From: Phaeobacter inhibens DSM 16374
GTDB lineage: Bacteria > Pseudomonadota > Alphaproteobacteria > Rhodobacterales > Rhodobacteraceae
DNA: 64,000 nt
NCBI RefSeq assembly: GCF_000473105.1
Contig: NZ_AXBB01000004.1
Coordinates: 186,001-250,000 of the forward strand
Direction of reading: 5' to 3'
The translations under genes were made by a program, and so were the position numbers. Of this stretch, positions 8,796 to 17,451 are shown piece after piece (within the stretch, counting starts at the first letter, position 1; every line of letters starts with the position of its first letter). The notes under the pieces were generated by a model. That model saw only the letters and a program-made list of their open reading frames with translations, had not been told where the DNA came from and ran no database searches.

Positions 8796-9482
8796 ATGGA
8801 ATACCAAAAAGAGCCGTCTCCGGTGAACCCGCTGCCGCCGGTTGTGGTGGCGCTTGTGCTGATCATCATGGGGATCGAAGCCGGGTTTTCGCTTGGCGCG
8901 CGCGGGATCTTTGGCGGGCCTGAGGCCGTCGGCTGGCGGCTGGAGGCAATTCAGACCTATTCGTTCTCTTCCGACATCTTCTGGTGGATGTGGGAGACCG
9001 GGCAATGGCCGACGGAGCATCTGATCCGTTTTGTTTCTTACCCCTTTGTGCATGTCGCATTCACCCAGACCCTGTTTGTCTGCGTTTTCGTGCTCGCCAT
9101 GGGTAAGATGGTGGGCGAGATTTTTGGCGATCTGGCCATGGTGCTGGTGTTTCTGGTCTCCGGCATCGGCGGCGCTGTTGGCTATGCGCTGCTGACCCAA
9201 TCATCGGTGCCGCTGATCGGTGGCTTTCCCGCGGTCTACGGGCTGATCGGGGCCTTCACCTATATCCTGTGGCGGCAGCTGTCGCTTGTCGGCGCGCAGC
9301 AAAGCCGCGCCTTTACGCTGATTGCCTTTCTGATGGGGATCCAGCTGCTGTTTGGCCTGCTGTTCGGCGGCACCCTTGACTGGGTCGCCGATCTCTGCGG
9401 CTTTGCCACCGGCTTTGGCCTGTCCTTCTTCCTCGCCCCCGGCGGCTGGGCCCGCATCCGCAATCATATCCGCAGGGAGTGA
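8796..9482 (+). CDS. Rhomboid-family membrane protein lacking catalytic residues
   Basis: A 228-residue polytopic membrane protein with about six hydrophobic segments and the overall rhomboid layout. The position of the serine-protease motif GxSG reads GGFPAVYGLIGAF, with Phe-Pro where Gly-Ser is expected. The last helix, where active rhomboids have AHxGG, reads VADLCGFATGF without a His. Both members of the Ser-His dyad are therefore missing, as in pseudoproteases (iRhom-like). It may bind or shuttle membrane proteins rather than cut them; that role is inferred. It is divergent from trpS and convergent with murJ. Confidence 0.8.
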   Translation: MEYQKEPSPVNPLPPVVVALVLIIMGIEAGFSLGARGIFGGPEAVGWRLEAIQTYSFSSDIFWWMWETGQWPTEHLIRFVSYPFVHVAFTQTLFVCVFVLAMGKMVGEIFGDLAMVLVFLVSGIGGAVGYALLTQSSVPLIGGFPAVYGLIGAFTYILWRQLSLVGAQQSRAFTLIAFLMGIQLLFGLLFGGTLDWVADLCGFATGFGLSFFLAPGGWARIRNHIRRE

Positions 9483-9532
9483 TCAGCCAACCCTGATTGG
9501 CAGGTTCTCGCGCTACGGTGGCTTACGGGGCC

Positions 9533-11089
9533 TTACTGGGTTGGGGTCCCGCCGCGACGCACGGCACGTTTGATATCCCCCAAACGGACCGCGCCGATGA
9601 TCTGGCCGACACCGAAATAGACCACCGCGCCCAGCACGATCAGACCTAACAGCGCCAGATAGCGCCAGCTGGGCAGGTAGAACAGCCAGCCAAACTGCTG
9701 CACCAAACCAAAGAGCACAGCACCCATGATGGCGGAGGCGGTGAGAATGCGCAGGCTCCGGTCGTAGAACCGCTGGTCGAACCGCGCGACCTCTCCCATG
9801 CGGCGTGCGCCCAGCCACAGGCAGGCGACCATGGTCCAGCCCGCCACAGTCGCTGCGATGGCAGGGGCGATCCAGCCCAGATAGGGTTTCAGGCCAAAAG
9901 CCAGCACCGCATTGATCACCATCGCCACCACTGCGTAGCGGAACGGTGAGCGCGTATCCTCGCGGGCAAAGAACAGCGGCTGCAGCACCTTTTGCAGCAC
10001 AAAGGCGGGCAGGCCAGCGCCATAGATGGCAACCGCCAAGGCAATGGCGGCCACGTCATCGGCACCGGTCGCGCCGCGTTCATACAGGACGGACACAAGA
10101 ACCAACGGAACGGCAAGAAAAGCCGCAGTTGAGGGCAGCGTGAGCAGCAGTGAGAATTCGCCGGCACGTGAGAACGCATCGCGTGCGCCCGCATCGTCAC
10201 CCGCCCGCAGGCGGCGCGACAGATCCGGCAGCAGCACGATGCCGATGGCAATGCCCACGACCCCCAGCGGCAGCTGATACAGACGATCCGCGACAAACAA
10301 CCAGCTCACCGCGTTTTCAATGTCAGAGGCCACCTGCTGCCCGACCACCAGATTGATCTGTGTCACCCCCATCGCCAGTGCCGCCGGCAGCGCCACACGG
10401 ACGAGGTTTTTCATCTGCGGCGTCCAACGGGGCAGGCCGGGGCGCAGGCGTATACCGGTCCGGCTGGCGGCGATCCACACCAGCGCCAACTGCGCGACAC
10501 CGGCCACCGGAATGGTCCAGACCAGCCAACTTATGACCTCGCCGCCCAAAACAGCGCCTGCCACCATGGCGGCGCAGGCAAAGATGTTGAGCAAGACAGG
10601 CGCCGCCGCCGCCGCCGCAAACCGCCCGGTGGCATTCAGCACACCGGAAAACAGCGCCGCCAGCGACATGCATAGAATATAGGGAAAGACGATCTGCCCG
10701 TAGCCCACCGCCAGATCAAACCGCGCATCGCCCACAAAACCGCCTGCCGTGGCCCAGACCAGTGCGGGCATGAACACCATGCCAAGCCCGACCAGCAGCA
10801 GAACCGTGATGGCCAGCAGGTTGAACGCTTCCTGTGCAAAGCCCTGCGGATCCTCGCCGCTCTCCAGCCGCTTGGCAAACATCGGCACAAAGGCTGCGTT
10901 GAACGCCCCCTCGGCAAAGAAACGGCGGAACATGTTGGGCAGCCGGAACGCCGCCACAAAGGCATCCATCAGCGGACCGGGGCCAATATAGGCGGTGATC
11001 AGGATTTCGCGCAGAAACCCCAGAATGCGGCTCGCCAGCGTCCAAAATCCGACGGTGAGAAAGCCTGACAGCAGTTTGATCGGCTTCAT
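9533..11089 (-). CDS. murJ: Lipid II flippase MurJ (MviN)
   Basis: A 518-residue inner-membrane MOP-superfamily protein with 13-14 hydrophobic segments. It flips lipid II for peptidoglycan synthesis. The N-terminus (TLASRILGFLREILI, then AFRLPNMFRRFFAEGAFNAAFVP) is the MviN signature. Its ATG overlaps the glnD stop codon (ATGA), a pairing often seen in alphaproteobacteria. Cell-wall synthesis is also represented in this window by the mre/mrd operon. Confidence 0.95.
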   Translation of the reverse strand: MKPIKLLSGFLTVGFWTLASRILGFLREILITAYIGPGPLMDAFVAAFRLPNMFRRFFAEGAFNAAFVPMFAKRLESGEDPQGFAQEAFNLLAITVLLLVGLGMVFMPALVWATAGGFVGDARFDLAVGYGQIVFPYILCMSLAALFSGVLNATGRFAAAAAAPVLLNIFACAAMVAGAVLGGEVISWLVWTIPVAGVAQLALVWIAASRTGIRLRPGLPRWTPQMKNLVRVALPAALAMGVTQINLVVGQQVASDIENAVSWLFVADRLYQLPLGVVGIAIGIVLLPDLSRRLRAGDDAGARDAFSRAGEFSLLLTLPSTAAFLAVPLVLVSVLYERGATGADDVAAIALAVAIYGAGLPAFVLQKVLQPLFFAREDTRSPFRYAVVAMVINAVLAFGLKPYLGWIAPAIAATVAGWTMVACLWLGARRMGEVARFDQRFYDRSLRILTASAIMGAVLFGLVQQFGWLFYLPSWRYLALLGLIVLGAVVYFGVGQIIGAVRLGDIKRAVRRGGTPTQ

Positions 11090-13887
11090 GTTCCGGCCCG
11101 CTTCGCCCCTTCGGCGATGGCACTGCGCAGCTTGGCTTCCAGCGATTTCTGCTTGGCCTCGGAGTAATATTTCAACCCGAACATATCCTTCACGTAAAAC
11201 GCATCGACAACCTGCTCGCCATAGGTCGCGATGACCGCATTGGCGATATAGATATTGGCTCCGGCAAGGGTGCGGGCCAGATCATACAGCAGCCCGGGAC
11301 GGTCGCGGGTGTCCACCTCGATGATCGTGTAGATCTCCGAGCCGTCGTTGTCGAAGGTGATATGCGTGGGCACGTTGAAGGCGCGTTCGCGCTTCTTGAT
11401 CTTGTCGCGTGACTTCAGCGCTTCGCCGGCGATCACTTCGCCCTTGAGCGTTTTGTGGATCATCTCGCGCAGGCGGGGCAGGCGGTCTGCCTCATAGGGG
11501 TGGCCCTCGGTGTCCTGGATCCAGAAGGCATCGGTGACGTAGCCGTCTTTGGTTGTATAGGATCGCGCATCGACCACATTGGCCCCAACCAGCGCCAGCG
11601 CACCGGCGATGCGGGCAAAGATGCCGGGGTGGTCGGCCATGCAGAAACAGGCTCGCGTTGCATCCCGGTCTTCATCTGGATGCAGGCGGATGATGACCTC
11701 TGCGGGGTTGTCCCGCTCTGTCAGCTCTCGCAGCATTTCGGCAAAGTCGATATGCGCGGTGACATCCAGACCCTGCCAGTAGGGATCATAATGCCGCCCG
11801 GTTTCGATCTTCAGATCGGCTTTGGGCCAGTCGGGCAGGGCGGCGCGCAGGGCCTTCTTGGCCTCCGTGCCGCGATGGGCCCGGTTCAGCGCCTCCATGC
11901 CGTTTTCCAGCGCCTCGCGGGTCTGGTTGTACAGCGCGCGCAGCAGCGCCGCCTTCCAGTTGTTCCAGGTATCCGGGCCAACACCGCGAATGTCGCAGAC
12001 CGTGAGCAGCAACAGCAGATCCAGCCTTTTGATTGTCTTCACCGCCTTGGCAAAGTCGCGCACGGTGCGCGGATCGGCAATATCGCGTTTCTGCGCCATA
12101 TCCGACATCAACAGATGATACCGCACCAGCCATTCCACGGTTTCGCTGTCGCTCTTGCTGAGGCCCAGCCGGGGCGCCACCCGTCGTGCAATCTGCGCGC
12201 CGAGGATCGAATGATCCTGTTCACGCCCTTTGCCGATGTCATGCAGCAGCATCGCCACCAACAGCACCTTGCGGCTCAGCCCTTTGCGGAGGATTTCCGA
12301 GGACAGCGGCAGCTCATCCTCCAACTCGCCCCGTTCAATCGCCGCAAAGTTGGCGATCACCTGAATGGTGTGCTCATCTACGGTGTAGGAGTGATACATA
12401 TTGAACTGCATCATTGCCACGATCGGCTCGAACTCCGGCACAAAGGCGCTGAGCACCCCCAGTTCGTTCATCCGTCGCAAGGCGCGTTCGGGGTTGCCAT
12501 GTTTCAGCAGCAGATCAAGGAAAATGCGCCGCGCTTCCTTGTCGTTGCGCATTTCGTCATCCACCAGATGCAGGCTGGCAGTGACCAGCCGCATGGCATC
12601 GGGATGGATCAGCATCCCCGTGCGCAGCGCTTCCTCAAAGATCCGCAACAGGTTTAGTTTATCCGCACAAAAGGCATCGGGATCGGCGACATCCAGACGG
12701 TTGTGGATCACCGCATAGCCGGGCTTTACCCGTGGGCGGCGGCGGAAAATCCGTTCCAGCAGCGGTTCGCTTTTCTGGTGGGTGGCCTCCAGCTTGGTCA
12801 GGAAAATCCGGGTCACGTCGCCAACCTTGGTGGCGTGGCGGAAATACTCCTGCATGAAGACCTCAACCGCGCGCCGCCCGGCCCGGTCCTCATATCCCAT
12901 GCGGGCGGCGACCTCGACCTGAAGGTCAAAATTCAGCTGTTCGGTGGCCCGTTTGGTCAGTAGATGCAGATGTGCCCGCACCGCCCAGAGGAAGTTTTCA
13001 GCCTTGGCAAAGGAGTCCAGCTCTTCCGGGCTGAACAGCCCCATCGGCACCAGTTCGGCGACATCCTGAACTTGATAGAGATATTTGGCGATCCAGTAGA
13101 GGGACTGCAGATCGCGCAAACCGCCTTTGCCCTCCTTGACGTTGGGTTCCACGACATAGCGCTCCCCCTGTTTCAGGTGGCGGGCGTCACGCTCGGCCAG
13201 CTTGGCCTCGACGAAGTCGCGGGCGTCCTTGGAAAACAGCTCCGCATTCAGCCGCCGGTCCAGATCAGCCGCCAGCCCGGCGTCGCCGTCCAGAAACCGC
13301 TGTTCCAGCATGGCGGTGCGAATGGTGAAATCCTCACCCCCCAGCCGGATGCAATCGCGGATGGTGCGGCTCGAATGGCCCACCTTCAGGCGCAGATCCC
13401 ACAGAATGTAGAGCATCGATTCAATCGCGCTCTCAGCCCAGGCGGTGATTTTGTACGGGGTGAGAAACAGCAGGTCCACGTCGGACTGGGGCGCCATCTC
13501 ACCCCGTCCGTAGCCGCCAACCGCAATCACCGCGATCCGTTCGCCCTGGGTGGGGTTGGACAGCGGGTGCAGCAGGCTGGTGGCGGTGAAATAGGCGGCA
13601 GTGACCAGACCGTCGGTCAGATAGACATAAGACCGGGTCAGGGCCCGTGCGGCAAAGGGTTCCTCGGCAAAGGCCTCGGCGATGGCGGCGCGCCCGGCCA
13701 GATTGGCCTCGCGCAGGATTTTCACAACGCCAGCGCGCAGCTCCGCCGCCGAGCAATCCCGCGACAGGGCGGTGATGGCGGCGCGCACGGCAACGGCGTC
13801 AAAAATTTTGCCGGGGTCGCAGATCAGCGGCCCCAGCAAAGGTGGGAGATGGACGGTGTCCGGCAGCGCTGGATCAGAATCCGGCAC
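11086..13887 (-). CDS. glnD: [Protein-PII] uridylyltransferase / uridylyl-removing enzyme
   Basis: The nitrogen sensor that uridylylates PII at low glutamine and reverses this at high glutamine. The nucleotidyltransferase motif GGYGRGEMAPQSDVDLLFL is near residue 123, the HD hydrolase motif HDIGKGREQDHS near 548, and two ACT domains that bind glutamine lie at the C-terminus. The start is uncertain: the frame is open to 14022, but that would overlap the LppC gene by 149 bases. I give the GTG at 13887 (933 residues). A TTG at 13839, past the upstream stop, is the main alternative. Neither has a strong ribosome site. Confidence 0.92.
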   Translation of the reverse strand: MPDSDPALPDTVHLPPLLGPLICDPGKIFDAVAVRAAITALSRDCSAAELRAGVVKILREANLAGRAAIAEAFAEEPFAARALTRSYVYLTDGLVTAAYFTATSLLHPLSNPTQGERIAVIAVGGYGRGEMAPQSDVDLLFLTPYKITAWAESAIESMLYILWDLRLKVGHSSRTIRDCIRLGGEDFTIRTAMLEQRFLDGDAGLAADLDRRLNAELFSKDARDFVEAKLAERDARHLKQGERYVVEPNVKEGKGGLRDLQSLYWIAKYLYQVQDVAELVPMGLFSPEELDSFAKAENFLWAVRAHLHLLTKRATEQLNFDLQVEVAARMGYEDRAGRRAVEVFMQEYFRHATKVGDVTRIFLTKLEATHQKSEPLLERIFRRRPRVKPGYAVIHNRLDVADPDAFCADKLNLLRIFEEALRTGMLIHPDAMRLVTASLHLVDDEMRNDKEARRIFLDLLLKHGNPERALRRMNELGVLSAFVPEFEPIVAMMQFNMYHSYTVDEHTIQVIANFAAIERGELEDELPLSSEILRKGLSRKVLLVAMLLHDIGKGREQDHSILGAQIARRVAPRLGLSKSDSETVEWLVRYHLLMSDMAQKRDIADPRTVRDFAKAVKTIKRLDLLLLLTVCDIRGVGPDTWNNWKAALLRALYNQTREALENGMEALNRAHRGTEAKKALRAALPDWPKADLKIETGRHYDPYWQGLDVTAHIDFAEMLRELTERDNPAEVIIRLHPDEDRDATRACFCMADHPGIFARIAGALALVGANVVDARSYTTKDGYVTDAFWIQDTEGHPYEADRLPRLREMIHKTLKGEVIAGEALKSRDKIKKRERAFNVPTHITFDNDGSEIYTIIEVDTRDRPGLLYDLARTLAGANIYIANAVIATYGEQVVDAFYVKDMFGLKYYSEAKQKSLEAKLRSAIAEGAKRAGT

Positions 13888-15046
13888 CGGCGAAGCTGCT
13901 GGGAGCTGGGTCAATAACCACAACCTTCTGTTCTTGGATTGTCGCAACCGCAAGGCCGCGTTCATTGGTGCCATCGGGGCGCAGGCGGAAAATGCCGCCG
14001 GTGCCCTGGAACCCATTGCCACGGGTCAGCGCCGCGCCGGTCAGCGCGTCGGATTTGCCTGCACTCACCAGTGCGCCAATGGCGGCGATCCCGTCATAGG
14101 CAAGACCACCGATCGGATGCGGAGCGGCACCATAGCTGGCCTGATAGCGGCTGCGGAATTGCTGCGACCGGTTGGTGTCGGGCATTGCAAACCAGCCGCC
14201 CTGCACACCCGGCAGGGCCAGCGTCTGTGCCGGAATATCCCAGCGGGTGAGGCCGATATACTGTGTTGCGGCCGGGTCCACGCCTGCCTCCGGCATCAGC
14301 TGGGTCAGCAGGGGCAGGGCACCGGCGGTATTCGCGGTCAGGAACACCGATTGCGCGCCGCTGCTGGCAACGGTTGAGCGGATCGTCGGGATGGCGTTGA
14401 TCACGCCCTGCTGCGACAGCTGGTAGCTGACAGCGCCATTGATATTGGCCCCGGTACCTGCGGCTGCGCGCTCAATCGCCACACGGCCGGCCTGACCTGC
14501 GGGGTCGCTGCCGCTGACGATCACCATATTGCCCTTGCCCTGACGGGTGGCATAGCTGGTCAGACGGCGTGCTGTGTTGTCGAAGGTCGGCCCGAGGATA
14601 AAGACATTGCCACCGGCAATGGCGCTGTTGTTGGAGAAGGCCAGAACGTTGACGTTGCGCTGTGCGGCTACCAGACCCGCGGCATTTGCGGCCTCGGCAT
14701 AGACTGGCCCCAGAATGATCCGCGCGCCATCATTGATCGCGGTGGTCGCGGCGGTTGCGGCCTGCTGGGGCGTGCCTGCGGTGTCATAGATTCGCAGATC
14801 GATCTGCGCCCCGTTGAGATCGGCAATCGCCATCCGGGCCGCATTCTCAAGGCTTTTGGCCAGCAGCGCATCGCCGGACTGGGCGGACCCGCGCGGCACC
14901 AGCAGGGCAACGGGCACGGGTTTGGTTGTGTTGATCGATGGCCCGCCACCGGTTGGCAAGGTATCACAGGCGGCCAGTGCCAGCGTCGAAACCACGGTAG
15001 CAGCGGTCATTGCCGCCTTGCGGGCGTGTTGAAAAACAGCAAACAT
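13874..15046 (-). CDS. LppC-type lipoprotein (penicillin-binding protein activator family)
   Basis: About 390 residues. A hydrophobic signal ends in the lipobox LAAC, so it should be a lipoprotein, followed by a periplasmic-binding-protein fold (VALLVPRGSAQSGDALLAKSLENAARMA and later repeats) like the LpoA N-terminal/LppC domain. In E. coli LpoA activates PBP1A. Here the protein is shorter and lacks the TPR part, so the partner is not certain. The frame is open far upstream to 16132, but that part is antisense to rsmI and is rejected. The ATG at 15046 precedes the signal sequence; 15010 is an alternative. It is divergent from rsmI. Confidence 0.85.
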   Translation of the reverse strand: MFAVFQHARKAAMTAATVVSTLALAACDTLPTGGGPSINTTKPVPVALLVPRGSAQSGDALLAKSLENAARMAIADLNGAQIDLRIYDTAGTPQQAATAATTAINDGARIILGPVYAEAANAAGLVAAQRNVNVLAFSNNSAIAGGNVFILGPTFDNTARRLTSYATRQGKGNMVIVSGSDPAGQAGRVAIERAAAGTGANINGAVSYQLSQQGVINAIPTIRSTVASSGAQSVFLTANTAGALPLLTQLMPEAGVDPAATQYIGLTRWDIPAQTLALPGVQGGWFAMPDTNRSQQFRSRYQASYGAAPHPIGGLAYDGIAAIGALVSAGKSDALTGAALTRGNGFQGTGGIFRLRPDGTNERGLAVATIQEQKVVVIDPAPSSFAGAGF

Positions 15047-15130
15047 AATGGACTTGAAACTCCCTTGTCCGGCGGCGTACGCCGTGTTGGTACCTGAGGG
15101 ATCATAAACGACCAACAAGGCGGGTCCAGC

Positions 15131-15991
15131 GTGAATCACAAGATCGTCCATTTGCCATCCGGCCTCTACTTTGTTGCGACGCCCATCGGCACCGCGCGCG
15201 ACATCACTCTGCGGGCGCTGGATGTGCTGGCTTCTGCCGACATGATCGCCGCCGAGGACACCCGTTCCTTGCGCAAACTGATGGAAATCCACGGTATTCC
15301 GCTCAATGGTCGGCAGATTGTGGCCTATCACGATCACAGCGGTGCAGGGGCCCGCGCACGCCTGCTGGCTGCGCTGGAGGAGGGGCAATCGGTTGCCTAT
15401 GCCTCCGAGGCGGGTATGCCGCTTATTGCCGATCCGGGCTATGACCTCAGCCGCGCCGCCGCTGAGGCCGGGCATCTGGTGACCGTGGCGCCGGGGGCCT
15501 CTGCGGCGCTGGCGGCGCTGACACTGGCTGGCCTGCCAACGGATGCGTTTTTCTTTGCGGGCTTCCTGCCGAACGCCAGCGGCGCCCGGCGCAAGCGGCT
15601 TGAAGAGCTGGCAGCCGTGCCCGGCACGCTGGTCTTTTACGAATCGCCCAAGCGGATTGCGGCCTCCCTGCGCGACATGGCGGCGGTTCTCGGCGACCGT
15701 CCCGCCGCGCTCTGCCGTGAAATCACCAAGAAATTCGAGGAGGTGCGCCGCGACAGCCTGCTGACCCTCGCCGAGGGGCTGGATCAGGCCCCCGTCAAAG
15801 GCGAGATCGTGGTGCTCGTTGACCGGGCACGCGGCGTCAGTGTCAGCGACGGCGACCTCGACAGCGATCTGCGCGCCGCGCTGAAGGACAACTCCGTAAA
15901 AGACGCCGCCTCCATCGTGGCCGAGATGCACAATCTGCCCCGCCGCAAGATCTACCAACTGGCGCTCGATATGGCCAAGGACGCCGGCTGA
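15131..15991 (+). CDS. rsmI: 16S rRNA 2'-O-ribose C1402 methyltransferase
   Basis: A 286-residue SAM-dependent methylase of the tetrapyrrole-methylase fold that modifies C1402 of 16S rRNA at the decoding site. The signatures FVATPIGTARDITLRAL, AAEDTRSLRKL and APGASAALAAL are all present. It begins with GTG. It is followed 2 bases later by yraN and then by gshB, and is divergent from the LppC lipoprotein, an arrangement conserved across proteobacteria. Confidence 0.95.
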   Translation: MNHKIVHLPSGLYFVATPIGTARDITLRALDVLASADMIAAEDTRSLRKLMEIHGIPLNGRQIVAYHDHSGAGARARLLAALEEGQSVAYASEAGMPLIADPGYDLSRAAAEAGHLVTVAPGASAALAALTLAGLPTDAFFFAGFLPNASGARRKRLEELAAVPGTLVFYESPKRIAASLRDMAAVLGDRPAALCREITKKFEEVRRDSLLTLAEGLDQAPVKGEIVVLVDRARGVSVSDGDLDSDLRAALKDNSVKDAASIVAEMHNLPRRKIYQLALDMAKDAG

Positions 15992-15993
15992 GC

Positions 15994-16398
15994 GTGGCCG
16001 GGCGGCAGGACACCCCGCCCAGGCGCGCCTCGGCCCGTGGGCTACGTGGCGCAAAATCCCATCACGCCGGACAGGCGGCGGAGGAGTTGGTGGCGCGCCA
16101 CTATGAACGGCAGGGCTATCAGATCGCGGCACGCCGCTGGCGGGGCGGCAGCGCTGAAATCGATCTTATCCTGCGGCTTGGGGCGATGGTGGTGTTTGTT
16201 GAGGTCAAACACAGCGCCACCCGCGATCAGGCCATGGCGCGCATCAATGCCGCGCAGATGCAGCGCATGATGGCCAGTGCAGCGCAGTTTCTTGCGGATG
16301 AACCGGCGGGCCAGCTAACGGAGGCACGGCTTGATGTCGCGGTGGTGGATGGCACCGGCAGGGTTGAGGTGCTGGAAAACGCCTATGGTCACGGTTGA
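15994..16398 (+). CDS. YraN family (UPF0102) endonuclease-like protein
   Basis: A 134-residue protein of the UPF0102/YraN family, which has a Holliday-junction-resolvase-like nuclease fold. The core is recognisable: GQAAEELVARHYERQGYQI, then a GSAEIDLI segment and FVEVKHS, giving the E-D-ExK pattern of this superfamily. It starts with GTG 2 bases after rsmI and is co-transcribed with it. Its cellular role is not established. Confidence 0.88.
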   Translation: MAGRQDTPPRRASARGLRGAKSHHAGQAAEELVARHYERQGYQIAARRWRGGSAEIDLILRLGAMVVFVEVKHSATRDQAMARINAAQMQRMMASAAQFLADEPAGQLTEARLDVAVVDGTGRVEVLENAYGHG

Positions 16399-16496
16399 TC
16401 AGTTCAGCCATTGAACCCGCCGCCAAGCTGGGTCATGTATTCCGCGTGGGCGGTTTTGCCCATGTCATTTTGCCCATGTCATGAGGGACTGACATT

Positions 16497-17429
16497 ATGA
16501 AAATCGCCTTTCAAATGGACCCGATCACCGACGTTGACATCAACGCCGACAGCAGCTTCCGCCTCGCTGAGGAGGCGCAGGCGCGCGGGCATAGCCTGTT
16601 TTTCTACGGTCCCGACCAGCTGGCCTATCAGGAGGGGCGCATCACCGCGCGCGGCCATGATATGACGGTCCAGCGGGTGGCTGGCACCCCGGCGGAACTC
16701 GGCCCGCGCCGCGAAGTCGACCTGAGCGACTTTGACGTGGTCTGGCTGCGTCAGGACCCGCCCTTTGACATGCATTACATCACCTCCACCCATCTGCTGG
16801 ACCGTCTCAAGGGCCAGACGCTGGTGGTCAATGATCCGTTCTGGGTCCGCAACTACCCCGAAAAACTGCTGGTTCTGGATTTCCCCGAGCTGACACCGCC
16901 GACCACCGTCGCCCGCGATCTGGACACCATCAAGGCGTTCAAGGAGAAACACGGCGACATCATTCTGAAGCCGCTCTATGGCAATGGCGGGGCCGGTGTG
17001 TTCCGGCTCGACGCCAATGACCGCAACCTGACTTCTCTGCATGAGCTGTTCACCGGCTTCAGCCGGGAGCCGCTGATCGTGCAGAAATTCTTGCCGGATG
17101 TGTCGAATGGCGACAAACGGGTGATCCTCGTCGATGGTGAGCCGGTTGGCGCGATCAACCGCGTGCCTGCAGCGGGCGAAACCCGCTCCAACATGCATGT
17201 CGGTGGCCGTCCCGAGAAAATCAGCCTCAGTGACCGGGATCGCGAGATTTGCGCCGCCATCGGACCCCTGCTGCGTGAAAAGGGACAGATCTTCGTCGGG
17301 ATCGATGTGATCGGCGACTATCTCACAGAGATCAACGTGACCTCACCCACCGGCATTCAGGAGCTGGAGCGCTTTGACGGGGTGAATATCGCCGAAAAGA
17401 TCTGGCAAGCAATCGAAGCCAAGCTCTGA
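16497..17429 (+). CDS. gshB: Glutathione synthetase
   Basis: A 310-residue ATP-grasp ligase that joins gamma-glutamylcysteine and glycine. The N-terminus (KIAFQMDPITDVDINADSSF) and the ATP-grasp region with PLYGNGGAGVFRL and the metal-binding EINVTSPTGIQE near the C-terminus are diagnostic. It stands about 100 bases after yraN. It is convergent with the YifB/ComM gene, with only 22 bases between them. Confidence 0.96.
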   Translation: MKIAFQMDPITDVDINADSSFRLAEEAQARGHSLFFYGPDQLAYQEGRITARGHDMTVQRVAGTPAELGPRREVDLSDFDVVWLRQDPPFDMHYITSTHLLDRLKGQTLVVNDPFWVRNYPEKLLVLDFPELTPPTTVARDLDTIKAFKEKHGDIILKPLYGNGGAGVFRLDANDRNLTSLHELFTGFSREPLIVQKFLPDVSNGDKRVILVDGEPVGAINRVPAAGETRSNMHVGGRPEKISLSDRDREICAAIGPLLREKGQIFVGIDVIGDYLTEINVTSPTGIQELERFDGVNIAEKIWQAIEAKL

Positions 17430-17451
17430 GCTATCAGCTGGGAAAACCCGC

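Noticed and set aside
11455-12657. A 400-codon open frame on plus, opposite glnD
   Set aside because: It mirrors the HD and ACT domains of glnD, is rich in His, Gln and Arg as expected of an antisense frame, and has no ribosome site.
15047-16132. Upstream extension of the LppC reading frame on minus
   Set aside because: It runs antisense through rsmI and yraN; the signal peptide and lipobox at 15046 mark the true start.
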